Under the pieces are notes generated by a model, which made no database searches, was not told where the DNA came from, and was given only the letters and a program-made list of their open reading frames with translations. From Ensifer adhaerens (GTDB lineage: Bacteria; Pseudomonadota; Alphaproteobacteria; Rhizobiales; Rhizobiaceae), in the NCBI RefSeq assembly GCF_013283195.1, contig NZ_JABEKT010000001.1, positions 1,524,795 through 1,588,794 of the forward strand: a stretch of 64,000 bases of DNA. Direction: 5' to 3'. Made by a program: the position numbers and the translations under genes. This document shows, in pieces, positions 44,822 through 53,710 of this stretch (position 1 is the first letter of the stretch; every line of letters begins with the position of its first letter).

Positions 44822-45820
44822 ATGAACAAGCTTCTTGCAACGACTTGCCTGGCCGCCGGCCTTCTTGGCCTTGCCGGCACGGCCTCGGCAGCCGAATGCG
44901 GCGACGTGACGATCGCCAACATGAACTGGCAGAGCGCCGAGGTTCTGGCGAGTGTCGACAAGATCATTCTGACGGAAGGCTATGGCTGCAACGCCGAGCT
45001 TGTCGTCGGCGATACCGTGCCGACGATCACCTCGATGATCGAAAAGGGCCAGCCCGACATTGCGCCGGAAGGCTGGGTGGATCTGCTGCCTGATGTTGTC
45101 AATCGCGGCCTTGAAGAAGGCAAGCTGGTCGGTGCCGCCGTGGCGCTTTCCGATGGCGCGGTGCAGGGCTGGTGGGTGCCGAAATATGTCGTCGACGCCA
45201 ACCCCGATATCAAGACGATCGACGATGTGTTGAAGCACAAGGATCTCTTCCCTGATCCGGAAGACGCCAGCAAGGGCGCCGTCTTCAATGGCCCGCAAGG
45301 ATGGGGCGGCACGGTTGTCACGACCCAGCTCTACAAGGCCTATGGCGGCGAGGCGGCCGGCTTCACGCTGGTCGATACCGGCTCGGCTGCGGGCCTCGAT
45401 GGCTCGATTGCCAAGGCCTACGAGCGCAAGCAGGGTTGGGTCGGCTACTACTGGGCACCGACGGCACTTCTCGGCAAGTACGAGATGGTGAAGCTCGGCC
45501 ACGGCGTCGAGGCTGATGCTGCGGAATGGAAACGCTGCAACACGGTTGCCGATTGCCCGGATCCGAAGAAGAACGACTGGCCGAAGGACAAGGTCCAGAC
45601 GCTGGTAACCAAGACCTTTGCCGATCGCGCCGGTCCGGCCATGGACTACTTGAACAAGCGCGCCTGGACCAACGACACCGTCAATAAGCTGATGGCCTGG
45701 ATGACCGACAACCAGGCAAGCGGCGAGGAAGGTGCAAAGCACTTCCTCCAGGAAAACCCTGATATCTGGACCACCTGGGTCTCCCCTGACATTGCCGAGA
45801 AGGTCAAGGCCGCGCTTTGA
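44822..45820 (+). CDS. Periplasmic glycine-betaine/proline-type substrate-binding protein
   Basis: 332 residues with a signal peptide (cut after about residue 23, TASA). The mature protein shows OpuAC-type features: VTIANMNWQSAEVLASVDK, the DIAPEGWVDLL loop, a GWVGYYWAPTALLG segment with the aromatic residues that usually form the cage for quaternary amines, and CNTVADCPDP. It captures betaine or a related compound for the permease encoded next. A strong hairpin (45842-45869) separates the two genes. Confidence 0.88.
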   Translation: MNKLLATTCLAAGLLGLAGTASAAECGDVTIANMNWQSAEVLASVDKIILTEGYGCNAELVVGDTVPTITSMIEKGQPDIAPEGWVDLLPDVVNRGLEEGKLVGAAVALSDGAVQGWWVPKYVVDANPDIKTIDDVLKHKDLFPDPEDASKGAVFNGPQGWGGTVVTTQLYKAYGGEAAGFTLVDTGSAAGLDGSIAKAYERKQGWVGYYWAPTALLGKYEMVKLGHGVEADAAEWKRCNTVADCPDPKKNDWPKDKVQTLVTKTFADRAGPAMDYLNKRAWTNDTVNKLMAWMTDNQASGEEGAKHFLQENPDIWTTWVSPDIAEKVKAAL

Positions 45821-45841
45821 TTGCCATCGACTGATGAAATC

Positions 45842-45872
45842 GGGCGGCGCACTGTTCCGTGCGCCGCCCTTT
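45842..45872 (+). terminator. Intercistronic hairpin between binding protein and permease
   Basis: GGGCGGCGCAC (45842-45852) pairs perfectly with GTGCGCCGCCC (45859-45869), loop TGTTCC, then TTTGGTT. Lies 20 bp after the binding-protein stop. It probably stabilises the upstream mRNA or partially terminates transcription, so that the binding protein is made in excess over the permease. Confidence 0.65.
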
Positions 45873-45938
45873 GGTTGATGGTTGGTGGACGCAAAACAAA
45901 AACAAGGTCGCCACCGTGGAAGAGTGAAGGGGAATGAA

Positions 45939-46826
45939 ATGGAATGGTTGACCCAATTTCCACATATGGATGACGACCGCCTGCGGGCATTGAAAAAGGC
46001 GATCGACGAGGGGTTTCGCACCTTCACGCGCGCCTATGGCGACGGCATTGAAGCGTTCTTCGAGCCGTTACAGTTCTTTCTGATCCAGTCGGAGCGCTTT
46101 ATGACGCGCACGCCCTGGCCGATCATCATCCTGCTGATTGCTGCTCTCGCCTGGTTTGCCAGCCGGAACTGGAAGATCGTCGCTGGCTGCGTCGGCACGC
46201 TGCTGCTCATCGGCTATTTCGACATGTGGGACGATACGATGAAGACGATCTCGATGATCTTCGTCTGTACCGTGCTGTCGATCGCCATCGGCATACCGCT
46301 CGGCATCGTCATGTCGCGCTCTGACCGCGTCCAGAATGTGGTCAATCCGATCCTCGACGTGATGCAGACCATGCCGAGCTTCGTCTATCTGATCCCGGTA
46401 GTCATGCTGCTCGGCATCGGAAAGGTGCCGGGGCTGATTGCCGTTGTTATCTACGCGATCCCGCCGATGATCCGGTTGACCAACCTCGGCATTCGCCTCG
46501 TCGATAAGGATGTGCTGGAGGCGGCCGATGCGTTCGGCTCTTCCGGCTGGCAGAAACTGAAGAACGTGCAGATGCCCTTGGCGCTACCGACGATCATGGC
46601 CGGTATCAACCAGACGATCATGATGGCGCTGGCCATGGTGGTCATCGCTTCGATGATCGGGGTTCAGGGGCTTGGGCAGCCGGTGCTGAAGGCGATCGCC
46701 AACCAGTATTTCACGCTCGGCATTTTCAACGGCCTGGCCATCGTCGGTATCGCGATCATCTTCGACCGCGTCAGTCAGGCCTACGGCCACCGGCTTCAGA
46801 AGCATCGCGAGATCGTTCACGGCTGA
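45939..46826 (+). CDS. Betaine-type ABC transporter permease
   Basis: 295 residues from ATG 45939 (GAAGGGGAA upstream); the frame extends to 45882 without conserved sequence. The N-terminus is polar, followed by about six membrane segments and the ABC permease signature EAADAFGSSGWQKLKNVQMPLALPTIMAGI. Resembles ProW/ChoW/OpuAB. No ATPase (ProV/ChoV) gene is adjacent: a strong terminator follows at 46851-46883 and the next gene is on the other strand. Confidence 0.9.
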   Translation: MEWLTQFPHMDDDRLRALKKAIDEGFRTFTRAYGDGIEAFFEPLQFFLIQSERFMTRTPWPIIILLIAALAWFASRNWKIVAGCVGTLLLIGYFDMWDDTMKTISMIFVCTVLSIAIGIPLGIVMSRSDRVQNVVNPILDVMQTMPSFVYLIPVVMLLGIGKVPGLIAVVIYAIPPMIRLTNLGIRLVDKDVLEAADAFGSSGWQKLKNVQMPLALPTIMAGINQTIMMALAMVVIASMIGVQGLGQPVLKAIANQYFTLGIFNGLAIVGIAIIFDRVSQAYGHRLQKHREIVHG

Positions 46827-46850
46827 AAATGACGGCGCCAACAAACAAAG

Positions 46851-46883
46851 TGGCCCGGAAGCTGTCGCTTCCGGGCCATTTTT
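46851..46883 (+). terminator. Strong terminator after the ABC permease gene
   Basis: TGGCCCGGAAGC (46851-46862) pairs perfectly with GCTTCCGGGCCA (46867-46878), loop TGTC, then TTTTTC. On the other strand CTTTGTTTG follows, so it may also serve the convergent transporter gene. Confidence 0.9.
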
Positions 46884-46895
46884 CGTTCCGACCCT

Positions 46896-47807
46896 TTACG
46901 GCTTGCGCGGTGAAAGGATGCCGGTCGAGAGCGCGACGCCGGCTGCCGTGATGATCGCGGCAACGATCTCGAATGGGCCGATCTCTTCGCCGAGAAGGAC
47001 GGCACCGCCGATCATCGCCAACACCGGCGTCAGTGCCGTGAAGGCGGCGGCCTGGGTTCCGCCGAGGCTGCGGACCGCGACACCATAGGCAACCATGGCG
47101 ACGAGGCCCGAGAGAAGGCCCTGGCTGGTGATCTGCAAGGCGATCTCCTTCAATGGAACGCTGACAAGCGTGCTGCCGAAGATGCCGGCAAGCAGCAGGT
47201 GGATGAGGAACGACCAGACCGCAATCAGTGCGCTGCCTTCGAGCGGGCTGAGGCCGGAACGCCGGAAGGCGTGGGTATAGATTGCCCAGAGCGTGGCTGC
47301 AGCCGGGAGCAGCGCGTAGCCGGCCCAGCCGGTGCCGGTGGTGCCGACAAGGCTGCGGGCAAGCAGGAGGGCGACGCCGGCGACGATCGCGGCAAAACCG
47401 GCGATACGCATGCGGTCGGGCCGCTCACCGAAAACGGTAATGCCGATCAGTGCCGTTGCCAGCGGCATCGAGCCCCCGAGCAGCACGCCGACCGAAGATG
47501 CGGGTGTGGCATGAATGGCAAAGGCTGCGACCTGGAAGAACAGCGCGCCGGAGCCCGCGACCATCAGGATGAGCAGGAGCGCCGGCAGCTTGGCCGGTAG
47601 CAACCCGGTCTTCAGCCACACCGGTGTGAGGACCAGTGCTGGAATGCCGTAGCGGATAAGGCCAAGGTCTATCGTGCCGAGCGCGGTGCCGGCGGTGTGT
47701 CGTGTCGCAAGAATCCACCCGGCCCAGATCAGCACGGTGATGAAGGCGCCGGCATAGCCGGTGGCGACGGGTGCGGTGGTGCCGCGATCGAGTGTGAGCG
47801 CAACCAT
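46896..47807 (-). CDS. EamA/DMT-family transporter
   Basis: 303 residues from ATG 47807 (GAAGGAAAA upstream). Ten hydrophobic segments in two halves, with the first-half signature ATPASSVGVLLGGSMPLATALIG and the second-half TALTPVLAMIGGAVLLGEEIGPFE. Probably a small-metabolite exporter. It is divergent from an Lrp/AsnC-type gene at 47958 with 150 bp between them, a common pairing in which the regulator controls an amino acid exporter. Confidence 0.87.
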   Translation of the reverse strand: MVALTLDRGTTAPVATGYAGAFITVLIWAGWILATRHTAGTALGTIDLGLIRYGIPALVLTPVWLKTGLLPAKLPALLLILMVAGSGALFFQVAAFAIHATPASSVGVLLGGSMPLATALIGITVFGERPDRMRIAGFAAIVAGVALLLARSLVGTTGTGWAGYALLPAAATLWAIYTHAFRRSGLSPLEGSALIAVWSFLIHLLLAGIFGSTLVSVPLKEIALQITSQGLLSGLVAMVAYGVAVRSLGGTQAAAFTALTPVLAMIGGAVLLGEEIGPFEIVAAIITAAGVALSTGILSPRKP

Positions 47808-47957
47808 CTGATTTTCCTTCCCGAATTGGATGCCCGTCGTTATCGGGGTTGGGAAGAAGATTACTGCCAATGGGCAAGGCATGTCCTTGCGATTTATGCT
47901 CGAAATGGCCTATGGTGCGCAATCATGTGCCAAAATGGCCTCATTGGAACGTCAGCT

Positions 47958-48425
47958 ATGCCAAATCTGGATAAATTCGATCTCGCGATTCTCAAGATCC
48001 TACAGGAGGATGCGCGGGCAACGAACGTGGAGATTGCCGAACGTGTCAATCTGTCGCCGTCTCCTTGCCTGCGGCGTATCCGAAATCTGGAGAAATCTGG
48101 CATCCTGCGTGGCTATCGGGCTGACATCGACCGCAAGGAGGTGGGGCTTGGGCTGACCGTTTTCGTGGAGATCAAGGTCGGCCAGCACAGCCGCGAGAAT
48201 GCCCAGCGTCAGCAGGAGGCACTGCTTGCCATTCCCGAGGTCGTATCCTGCTTCCTGATTTCAGGAAATGCCGATTTCCTGGCTGAAGTCGTCGTCGAGG
48301 ACCTATCGGCCTATGAGACTTTGCTGACGGAGACGTTGCTGGCGATGCCCGGCGTGACGGACATTCGCTCCAATTTCGCCATCCGCTCGATTAAGACGGG
48401 CGGCCCGCTGAAGCTGCCGGAGTAG
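47958..48425 (+). CDS. Lrp/AsnC-family transcriptional regulator
   Basis: 155 residues from ATG 47958. N-terminal helix-turn-helix (DKFDLAILKILQEDARATNVEIAERVNLSPSPCLRRIRNLE), then the RAM ligand-binding domain (VFVEIKVGQH, VVSCFLISGNADFLAEVVVED, LLAMPGVTDIRSNFAIRSIK). It binds an amino acid or derivative and probably controls the divergent DMT transporter gene and itself. Confidence 0.92.
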   Translation: MPNLDKFDLAILKILQEDARATNVEIAERVNLSPSPCLRRIRNLEKSGILRGYRADIDRKEVGLGLTVFVEIKVGQHSRENAQRQQEALLAIPEVVSCFLISGNADFLAEVVVEDLSAYETLLTETLLAMPGVTDIRSNFAIRSIKTGGPLKLPE

Positions 48426-48578
48426 GGCTGAAAGCAGGTCGGCGATAGCGAAACCGGGCTCCCATCTCCCGCAGGCGGCAGGTTAAGTTTTTGTAAGGCA
48501 CTGGAAACGGCGCCGATTGCGCTTATCTCATCGCGGTGGCCGCCCCCGTGTCACGGCAATGGAGCCAGTAAGCCTTTC

Positions 48579-49490
48579 ATGAAAATCAAAGCGATCTTCA
48601 ATCGGGACGGTGGAACCTTCCGAACGACGGACATGACGGCCTATGGCAGCAAGGTTGAGGCAATCTTTCGCGACGCCGGCCACCAGATCGAGATCGCGAC
48701 CGTCTCGGGTGCCGAGATGCAGCAGGCACTCGAAAAGACCTGCAGGCGCGACGATCTCGACGCGATCGTCGCTGGTGGCGGCGATGGCACGATTTCGGCA
48801 GCCGCCGGTGTAGCCTGGAAAACCGGCATGCCGCTTGGCGTCGTCCCGGCCGGGACGATGAACCTTTTTGCGCGCACACTGAAATTGCCGCTCGATATCT
48901 GGAAGGCGCCGGAGGTTCTGGCGCAGGGCACGATCATCGATGGCGACATCGGCAGCGCCGACGGCCGCGCCTTCGTGCACCAGTTTTCGATGGGGCTGCA
49001 CGCGCGCATGGTGCGTTATCGTGAGTCGTTCAGCTTTCGATCGCGGCTGGGCAAGATTACGGCCAGCACGCGCGCTGCCGTCGGGGTCATCCTCAATCCG
49101 CCGGATTTCGAGATCGAGTTCGACGTGGATGGCCATCATGAAAGCCGCCACGTCTCGGCGGTGTCCGTGTCGAACAATCCGTTCGGGCGCGATACGCTGA
49201 TGTATGCGGACGATGTGACGGCCGGCCACCTCGGTTTCTACACTGCGCCGCCTCTCAGCCCGCCCGGCGTTGCCAAGCTGGCGCTCGACGTGCTGCGTGG
49301 CAAGTTTCGCGACAATCCCGTGATTACGGAAATGAGCGGCCATGCGCTGGATCTGCATTTCCCCAAGGTTGATCGGAAGATCAATTGCGTGATTGATGGC
49401 GAACTTCTGCCGATGGGGCGGGACGTCGCTCTAAGGATCCATCCGGGCGAACTGAAATTGCTCGTCGGTGCCGATAGGCCTGGTTCTTAA
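48579..49490 (+). CDS. Diacylglycerol kinase-family lipid kinase
   Basis: 303 residues with the DAGK catalytic-domain motif VAGGGDGTISAAAG (about 66-79), which binds ATP, the PLGVVPAGTMNLFARTLKLP region, and the later DGDIGSADGRAFVHQFSMGL and INCVIDGELL blocks. Matches the YegS/BmrU-type bacterial lipid kinases. No membrane segment. Substrate (diacylglycerol, phosphatidylglycerol or sphingoid base) cannot be chosen from the sequence. Confidence 0.9.
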   Translation: MKIKAIFNRDGGTFRTTDMTAYGSKVEAIFRDAGHQIEIATVSGAEMQQALEKTCRRDDLDAIVAGGGDGTISAAAGVAWKTGMPLGVVPAGTMNLFARTLKLPLDIWKAPEVLAQGTIIDGDIGSADGRAFVHQFSMGLHARMVRYRESFSFRSRLGKITASTRAAVGVILNPPDFEIEFDVDGHHESRHVSAVSVSNNPFGRDTLMYADDVTAGHLGFYTAPPLSPPGVAKLALDVLRGKFRDNPVITEMSGHALDLHFPKVDRKINCVIDGELLPMGRDVALRIHPGELKLLVGADRPGS

Positions 49491-49694
49491 GCCTGGGCCG
49501 GTCCGTGACCCCGGGCCAATCCATCGCTCCGGGGCTCGGCCGACGCACCTGAGGCAGCCGATGCTGTCGTCGTTCTCGTCCTTGCCGTATGGCGCGGGAG
49601 CAATTGGCCGGCGCCAACTTCCATTTGCCATGCATCGCGTCCGCTGTCGCGGACACGATGCAGCTCTGAAGAAAGCCGGAAGGGTCGTTGCCGT

Positions 49695-51197
49695 CTACTG
49701 GAACGACGTCTCGTAAAAGCTTCTGAGCTTGCGGGAATGCAGCTTTTCGGGCGGCATCGAAGCCAGCTTCTGCAGAGCCAGAATGCCGATCTTCAGATGT
49801 TGGCTGACCTGCGTCCGATAGAAGGTCGTGGCCATTCCCGGAAGCTTGAGCTCGCCGTGCAGCGGTTTGTCGGAAACGCAAAGCAGGGTGCCGTAGGGTA
49901 CCCGGAAGCGGAAGCCGTTGGCAGCGATCGTCGCCGATTCCATGTCGAGCGCGATGGCGCGCGCCTGAGACAGGCGCTTGACCGGTCCGCGCTGGTCGCG
50001 CAGTTCCCAGTTGCGATTGTCGATGGTGGCGACGGTGCCGGTGCGCATGATCTGCTTGAGATCATAGTCGCGGTAGCCGGTGACTTCGGCGACGGCGTCC
50101 TGCAGCGCCACCTGAACCTCGGCAAGTGCCGGCAGTGGGATCCAGACCGGCAGGTCGTCGTCCAGCACATGGTCTTCGCGCATGTAGGCATGGGCAAGCA
50201 CATAATCGCCGAGGCGCTGGCTGTTCCTGAGACCGGCGCAATGCCCGAGCATCAGCCAGACGTGCGGGCGCAGCACGGCGATATGGTCCGTGATCGTCTT
50301 GGCGTTGGACGGGCCGACGCCGATATTGACCATTGTGATGCCGCCATGGCCCTTCTTCTTCAGATGGTAGGCGGGCATCTGCGGCAGGCGGGCGAGCGTA
50401 TAATCCGTTTCGGGCTTGTCGGCGCCGGCGGGCGTTATGATGTTGCCGGGTTCGACGAAGGCCGTGTAGCCATTGCCGCCTTCCGCCATCTGCTGGCGTG
50501 CCCAGGCGCAGAACTCGTCGATATAGAACTGGTAGTTGGTGAACAGCACGAAGTTCTGGAAGTGCGTCGCGCTCGTGGCCGTATAGTGGCTGAGGCGGGC
50601 CAGAGAATAGTCGATGCGCTGGGCTGTAAACGGTGCCAGCGGCGAGGGTTCGCCCGGGCCCGGTTCATAGGAGCCGTTGGCGATCTCGTCGTCAGTCGTC
50701 GTCAGGTCCGGCGCGTCGAACAGGTCGCGCAACGGAATATCGATGGAATCGCCGGCCGATGCTTCGACGTGCGCGCCTTCCCCAAACGCAAAATGCAGCG
50801 GGATCGGGGTCGAGGATTCCGACACGGTGACGCCGAGGCCGTGATTGCGCATCAGGTGCCCCAACTGTTCCTTCAGATAGTGCCGGAACAGTTTCGGTCG
50901 CGTGATCGTCGTGGTGTAAACGCCCGGTGCGCTGACATATCCGTATGACAGGCGGGAATCGACATGGCCGAAGCTGCTGGTTTCGATGCTGACCTGTGGG
51001 TAGCAGGCGCGATAGCGCGTCATCGGAACGCCGTTCTTGCCCAGCCCCTCGAAAGCCTCTGTGAGGAACCGGGTATTGCGATCGTAAAGTGCCTCCAGGC
51101 AATCAACCGCGGCCGCCGGATCTTCGAAGAACTGCGGCTCGAACGGGTCGGGTGTGGACACGGAAAGGACGGAGTGTGAAGAGATTCGCTTGTTCAT
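49695..51197 (-). CDS. amn: AMP nucleosidase
   Basis: 500 residues, the usual size. It splits AMP into adenine and ribose 5-phosphate and helps set adenylate levels. An N-terminal helical regulatory domain is followed by a nucleoside-phosphorylase-like catalytic domain (MVNIGVGPSNAKTITDHIAVLRPHVWLMLGHCAGLR, VATIDNRNWELRD, ALDMESATIAANGFRFRVPYGTLLCVSDKP). It stands alone, with 200 bp of spacer on its 3' side. Confidence 0.94.
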   Translation of the reverse strand: MNKRISSHSVLSVSTPDPFEPQFFEDPAAAVDCLEALYDRNTRFLTEAFEGLGKNGVPMTRYRACYPQVSIETSSFGHVDSRLSYGYVSAPGVYTTTITRPKLFRHYLKEQLGHLMRNHGLGVTVSESSTPIPLHFAFGEGAHVEASAGDSIDIPLRDLFDAPDLTTTDDEIANGSYEPGPGEPSPLAPFTAQRIDYSLARLSHYTATSATHFQNFVLFTNYQFYIDEFCAWARQQMAEGGNGYTAFVEPGNIITPAGADKPETDYTLARLPQMPAYHLKKKGHGGITMVNIGVGPSNAKTITDHIAVLRPHVWLMLGHCAGLRNSQRLGDYVLAHAYMREDHVLDDDLPVWIPLPALAEVQVALQDAVAEVTGYRDYDLKQIMRTGTVATIDNRNWELRDQRGPVKRLSQARAIALDMESATIAANGFRFRVPYGTLLCVSDKPLHGELKLPGMATTFYRTQVSQHLKIGILALQKLASMPPEKLHSRKLRSFYETSFQ

Positions 51198-51273
51198 GTC
51201 GCATTATAGGCTGCGGCTTCTGACAAGCAAACGACAAGATGCGGCATGCACAACCGCACCGATCAGAACAACT

Positions 51274-51594
51274 TTAGCGCGGTCCGGCGAGAATGATGGT
51301 GCTGCCGACGAGGGCGACGGCCATTCCGGTCAGATCCCAGCGATCGGGCTTGATGCCTTCGGCGAGCCACAGCCATAGAAGCGACGCGGCGATATAGACC
51401 CCGCCATAGGCGGCATAGGCGCGGCCGGCCGCCTCGCTGTCGATCAAGGTCAGCAGCCAGGCAAACAGCGCCAGCGACGCCACGCCCGGGATCAGCCACC
51501 AGATCGGCCTGTCGAGTTTCAGCCAGGCCCAAAAGGCGAAGCATCCGGCAATCTCGGCAAGGGCAGCAAGCGAATAGACGGCATAGGCTGGCAT
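51274..51594 (-). CDS. ynfA: YnfA (UPF0060) small membrane protein
   Basis: 106 residues with four hydrophobic segments ([78 protein letters not shown]) and the conserved [10 protein letters not shown] motif. YnfA/UPF0060 proteins resemble SMR exporters. The frame extends a little upstream but ATG 51594 is the natural start. Confidence 0.93.
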   Translation of the reverse strand: MPAYAVYSLAALAEIAGCFAFWAWLKLDRPIWWLIPGVASLALFAWLLTLIDSEAAGRAYAAYGGVYIAASLLWLWLAEGIKPDRWDLTGMAVALVGSTIILAGPR

Positions 51595-51687
51595 AGATGG
51601 CGGATCCTTTCACGCGTGAAAGGACAGGAAGGCGTTTGGCGATGCAAGAGAGGAAGGCAAAATAAAAGGCGCTGGTGGCGCCTTCGG

Positions 51688-51864
51688 TCAGCTCATGGAT
51701 TGGCGCTGCAGCGTCACGAAGAGAACGAGGCCGGCGCCCTGCTTGCCGATGCCGAGGCCGTTGGCCTTGCTATAGGCGAGCGCCCCAACCGGCGCCATCA
51801 GCAGGCTGGCAAGTGCAAGAACACGCAGCGAGAGAAAGGCGGAGGTGGAAAGGGCGGCCAGCAT
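51688..51864 (-). CDS. Tiny exported or membrane protein (58 residues)
   Basis: Translated by hand from ATG 51864 (GGAGAGA eight bases upstream) to TGA at 51690-51688. Residues 1-30 form an export signal or membrane helix ending in VGALA, followed by 28 residues (YSKANGLGIGKQGAG, then a hydrophobic LVLFVTL). It lies 13 bp downstream of a second tiny exported protein gene on the same strand. No family recognised. Confidence 0.6.
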   Translation of the reverse strand: MLAALSTSAFLSLRVLALASLLMAPVGALAYSKANGLGIGKQGAGLVLFVTLQRQSMS

Positions 51865-51877
51865 GTCGGTCTCTCCG

Positions 51878-52051
51878 TTAGAGCTTGGCTTGGCAGTATT
51901 GCGCCGTATGCGCGGTGCAATCGGTCAGCGAGCCGAGATAGGTGTTGGTGCGGCGACGTTCGGTGTCTGCACTGACTGCGGCTGCAAGGGTCATCGCGAA
52001 AACAACCATCAGAAGGCTGATAATAGTGAGGCGCCGAGCAAGAATGTCCAT
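51878..52051 (-). CDS. Tiny secreted protein with two cysteines (57 residues)
   Basis: Translated by hand from ATG 52051 to TAA at 51880-51878. Signal peptide about residues 1-28 (cut near AAAVSA), leaving about 29 mature residues with two Cys (SLTDCTAHTAQYCQAKL) that could form one disulfide in the periplasm. No strong ribosome site is seen. It precedes the 58-residue exported ORF by 13 bp, so the two form a likely bicistronic unit. Confidence 0.6.
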   Translation of the reverse strand: MDILARRLTIISLLMVVFAMTLAAAVSADTERRRTNTYLGSLTDCTAHTAQYCQAKL

Positions 52052-52441
52052 GGTTCTGTCCGTTGGTCTGGAGGCGGTTCAAATCGATTGAGTGGGTTTT
52101 CGCACAACCAAACTGAACTCTTGCTGATATCGCCGTTCATCTGGCGTTCATCTTGCGATTGATGTCGCCGTCATTCTCGCGGGTAGGGCGCGGCAAACGC
52201 GGTAATCAGGCAGTGGGTGGTGTTGGGTTGACGGCTCGATGGGCCCGTCCTTGCAAAAACAAAACCCGCCGAAAATCTCGGCGGGCTTGTCGATGATCGG
52301 AGGGCATCTGAGGGGCACCCATTTTAGAAGGATCGTTCCTGGAGAATCCCGCTCTTCAATAGATTCACCGAAGGCCGATCGGGTACTTTGGAATTCAAGT
52401 ACCGGAGCGTGCTTTGTGCGCCCTTCTGAAGGCCCGGCGGT
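52052..52441. other. Spacer with the DUF2147 terminator
   Basis: About 390 bp. It contains the terminator at 52265-52285 and the presumed promoter of the tiny secreted proteins (52052-52240, AT-richer). No further gene is visible. Confidence 0.5.
52265..52285 (-). terminator. Terminator of the DUF2147 gene
   Basis: CCCGCCGA (52265-52272) pairs with TCGGCGGG (52278-52285), loop AAATC; on the minus strand it is followed by TTTTGTTTTTG. It is 155 bp beyond the stop of the leftward DUF2147 gene. Confidence 0.8.
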
Positions 52442-52783
52442 CTAGAGGCGCGACCAGGTCTGCGTTTTGCAGAGAACCTTGAGCACGCATCCCTTCATCT
52501 TTAGCGAGTTGCCGTCGACCGCACCGGAGCCGCTATAGGTCTTGTCGGTTTCCGGATCGGTGATTTCCCCGGAATAGTTGCCGCCCGTGCCGGTCAGGTT
52601 GCCGATCCGCTTGCCGATGAATTTGCCGGTCTTCAACGTGACGCAGTAGGCGCCGCCGCAAGGGGCGATTTCGGCCGTCGCGCCGGTTGCGGTCTTCCAG
52701 TTGCCGACGATCGGTTCGGCGGCAGCAGCCGTTCCGGCAACGCCGACAGCGAGAGCCGCTGTCATGATCAAGGTACGTATCAT
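52442..52783 (-). CDS. DUF2147 secreted protein
   Basis: 113 residues with a signal peptide (cut after about residue 22, GTAAAA). The mature part starts EPIVGNWKTATGATAEIAPCGGAYC, the usual DUF2147 opening, and carries GSGAVDGNSLKMKGCVLKVLCKTQTW. Four Cys may give two disulfides. DUF2147 proteins are periplasmic beta-rich proteins of unknown role. A possible operator (TTACG-N4-CGTAA) lies about 110 bp upstream. Confidence 0.85.
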   Translation of the reverse strand: MIRTLIMTAALAVGVAGTAAAAEPIVGNWKTATGATAEIAPCGGAYCVTLKTGKFIGKRIGNLTGTGGNYSGEITDPETDKTYSGSGAVDGNSLKMKGCVLKVLCKTQTWSRL

Positions 52784-53377
52784 TCATTCCTCCAGATAGA
52801 AGTCGCCGGCGCGGTCCGCTTCGCCGGCATCTCTGCAGATATCCTCGTTTGAAAGGCAGTCTCCTCACCGCCGCGGGCAAGATAGCTTACGCGTACGTAA
52901 AGGTAAACTGGCTTGTACGCACCCGTTTATGCTTTTTCTTTGCCGGTTTCCGGCGGAGAAAAATCGAGGAAACACAGCATCTGCGGGTTGGGTCCTTTTT
53001 TCGTGGTTACCATTTGGTTGAAATCGGCGGTTGAATATTTCGTAAATTTTTATGCGAATGCACTGAATTTCCGGCCTTTCGATGTTTAACAAAAACTCAA
53101 GTTTACCAAGCGTTTGAACTTTGTTTGTCTCAAATTAATCATGCATTTTAAGCGCGTATTGAAGGCCGTGCCGCATAGTAAGACCCATAAGACGAGCGGA
53201 GAAATTCACTCCGCCGAATGACCGAAGATGACGCTGCAAAAGACGGCGCGGTTCGGAAAGGCCCGCAAAGAGGCACGGTCGAACAGGGACCAAAAACAAA
53301 TGCTGATCTGGAGCATGGTCCGCCTCTAAAGGGCGGGCCGCTTCGGAAAACCAACCAGGCAATACAGGGACAAGACA
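52784..53377. other. Divergent promoter region of the DUF2147 and Sel1 genes
   Basis: About 590 bp. At 52885-52905 an imperfect dyad TTACG-CGTA-CGTAA; between 53030 and 53150 an AT-rich stretch that probably holds the Sel1-gene promoter; from 53150 on a long leader with a hairpin (GCGGAG near 53199 with CTCCGC near 53212). No protein gene was accepted here. Confidence 0.5.
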
Positions 53378-53644
53378 ATGGCACGCTTTGATATGCAGGT
53401 TGCTTCGAATACCGCGATGGGTGGTGAAAACCAGGCGGACGTCTTCTGCGAGATGGGGCTGGCCTATGCCACCGGTCGCGGTCGTCCGGTCGATCTGGTG
53501 GCCGCCCACAAATGGCTGAATATCGCCGCGATCAAGGGCTGCGACCGCGCCGTCGAACTGCGCGCTGACCTTTCGATGACCATGAGCAAGGCCGATCTGG
53601 CCGCCGCTCTTCGCGCTGCCCGCGAATGGATGACGGTTCACTGA
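53378..53644 (+). CDS. Small Sel1-repeat protein
   Basis: 88 residues, ATG 53378 with AGGGA eight bases upstream. Its middle is one Sel1 repeat unit (FCEMGLAYATGRGRPVDLVAAHKWLNIAAIKGC), then a helix (SMTMSKADLAAALRAAREWM). There is no signal peptide, so it is cytoplasmic. A single-repeat protein cannot form the usual superhelix and may bind a partner. The long 5' leader may carry regulation. A multi-Sel1 protein is encoded nearby at 56322. Confidence 0.8.
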   Translation: MARFDMQVASNTAMGGENQADVFCEMGLAYATGRGRPVDLVAAHKWLNIAAIKGCDRAVELRADLSMTMSKADLAAALRAAREWMTVH

Positions 53645-53710
53645 GAAACAGGCGGGGCCCGCGCTCCCGTCCAGCGGCGCCCGCGAGCGGGCAGGCGCCG
53701 GATATATGAC

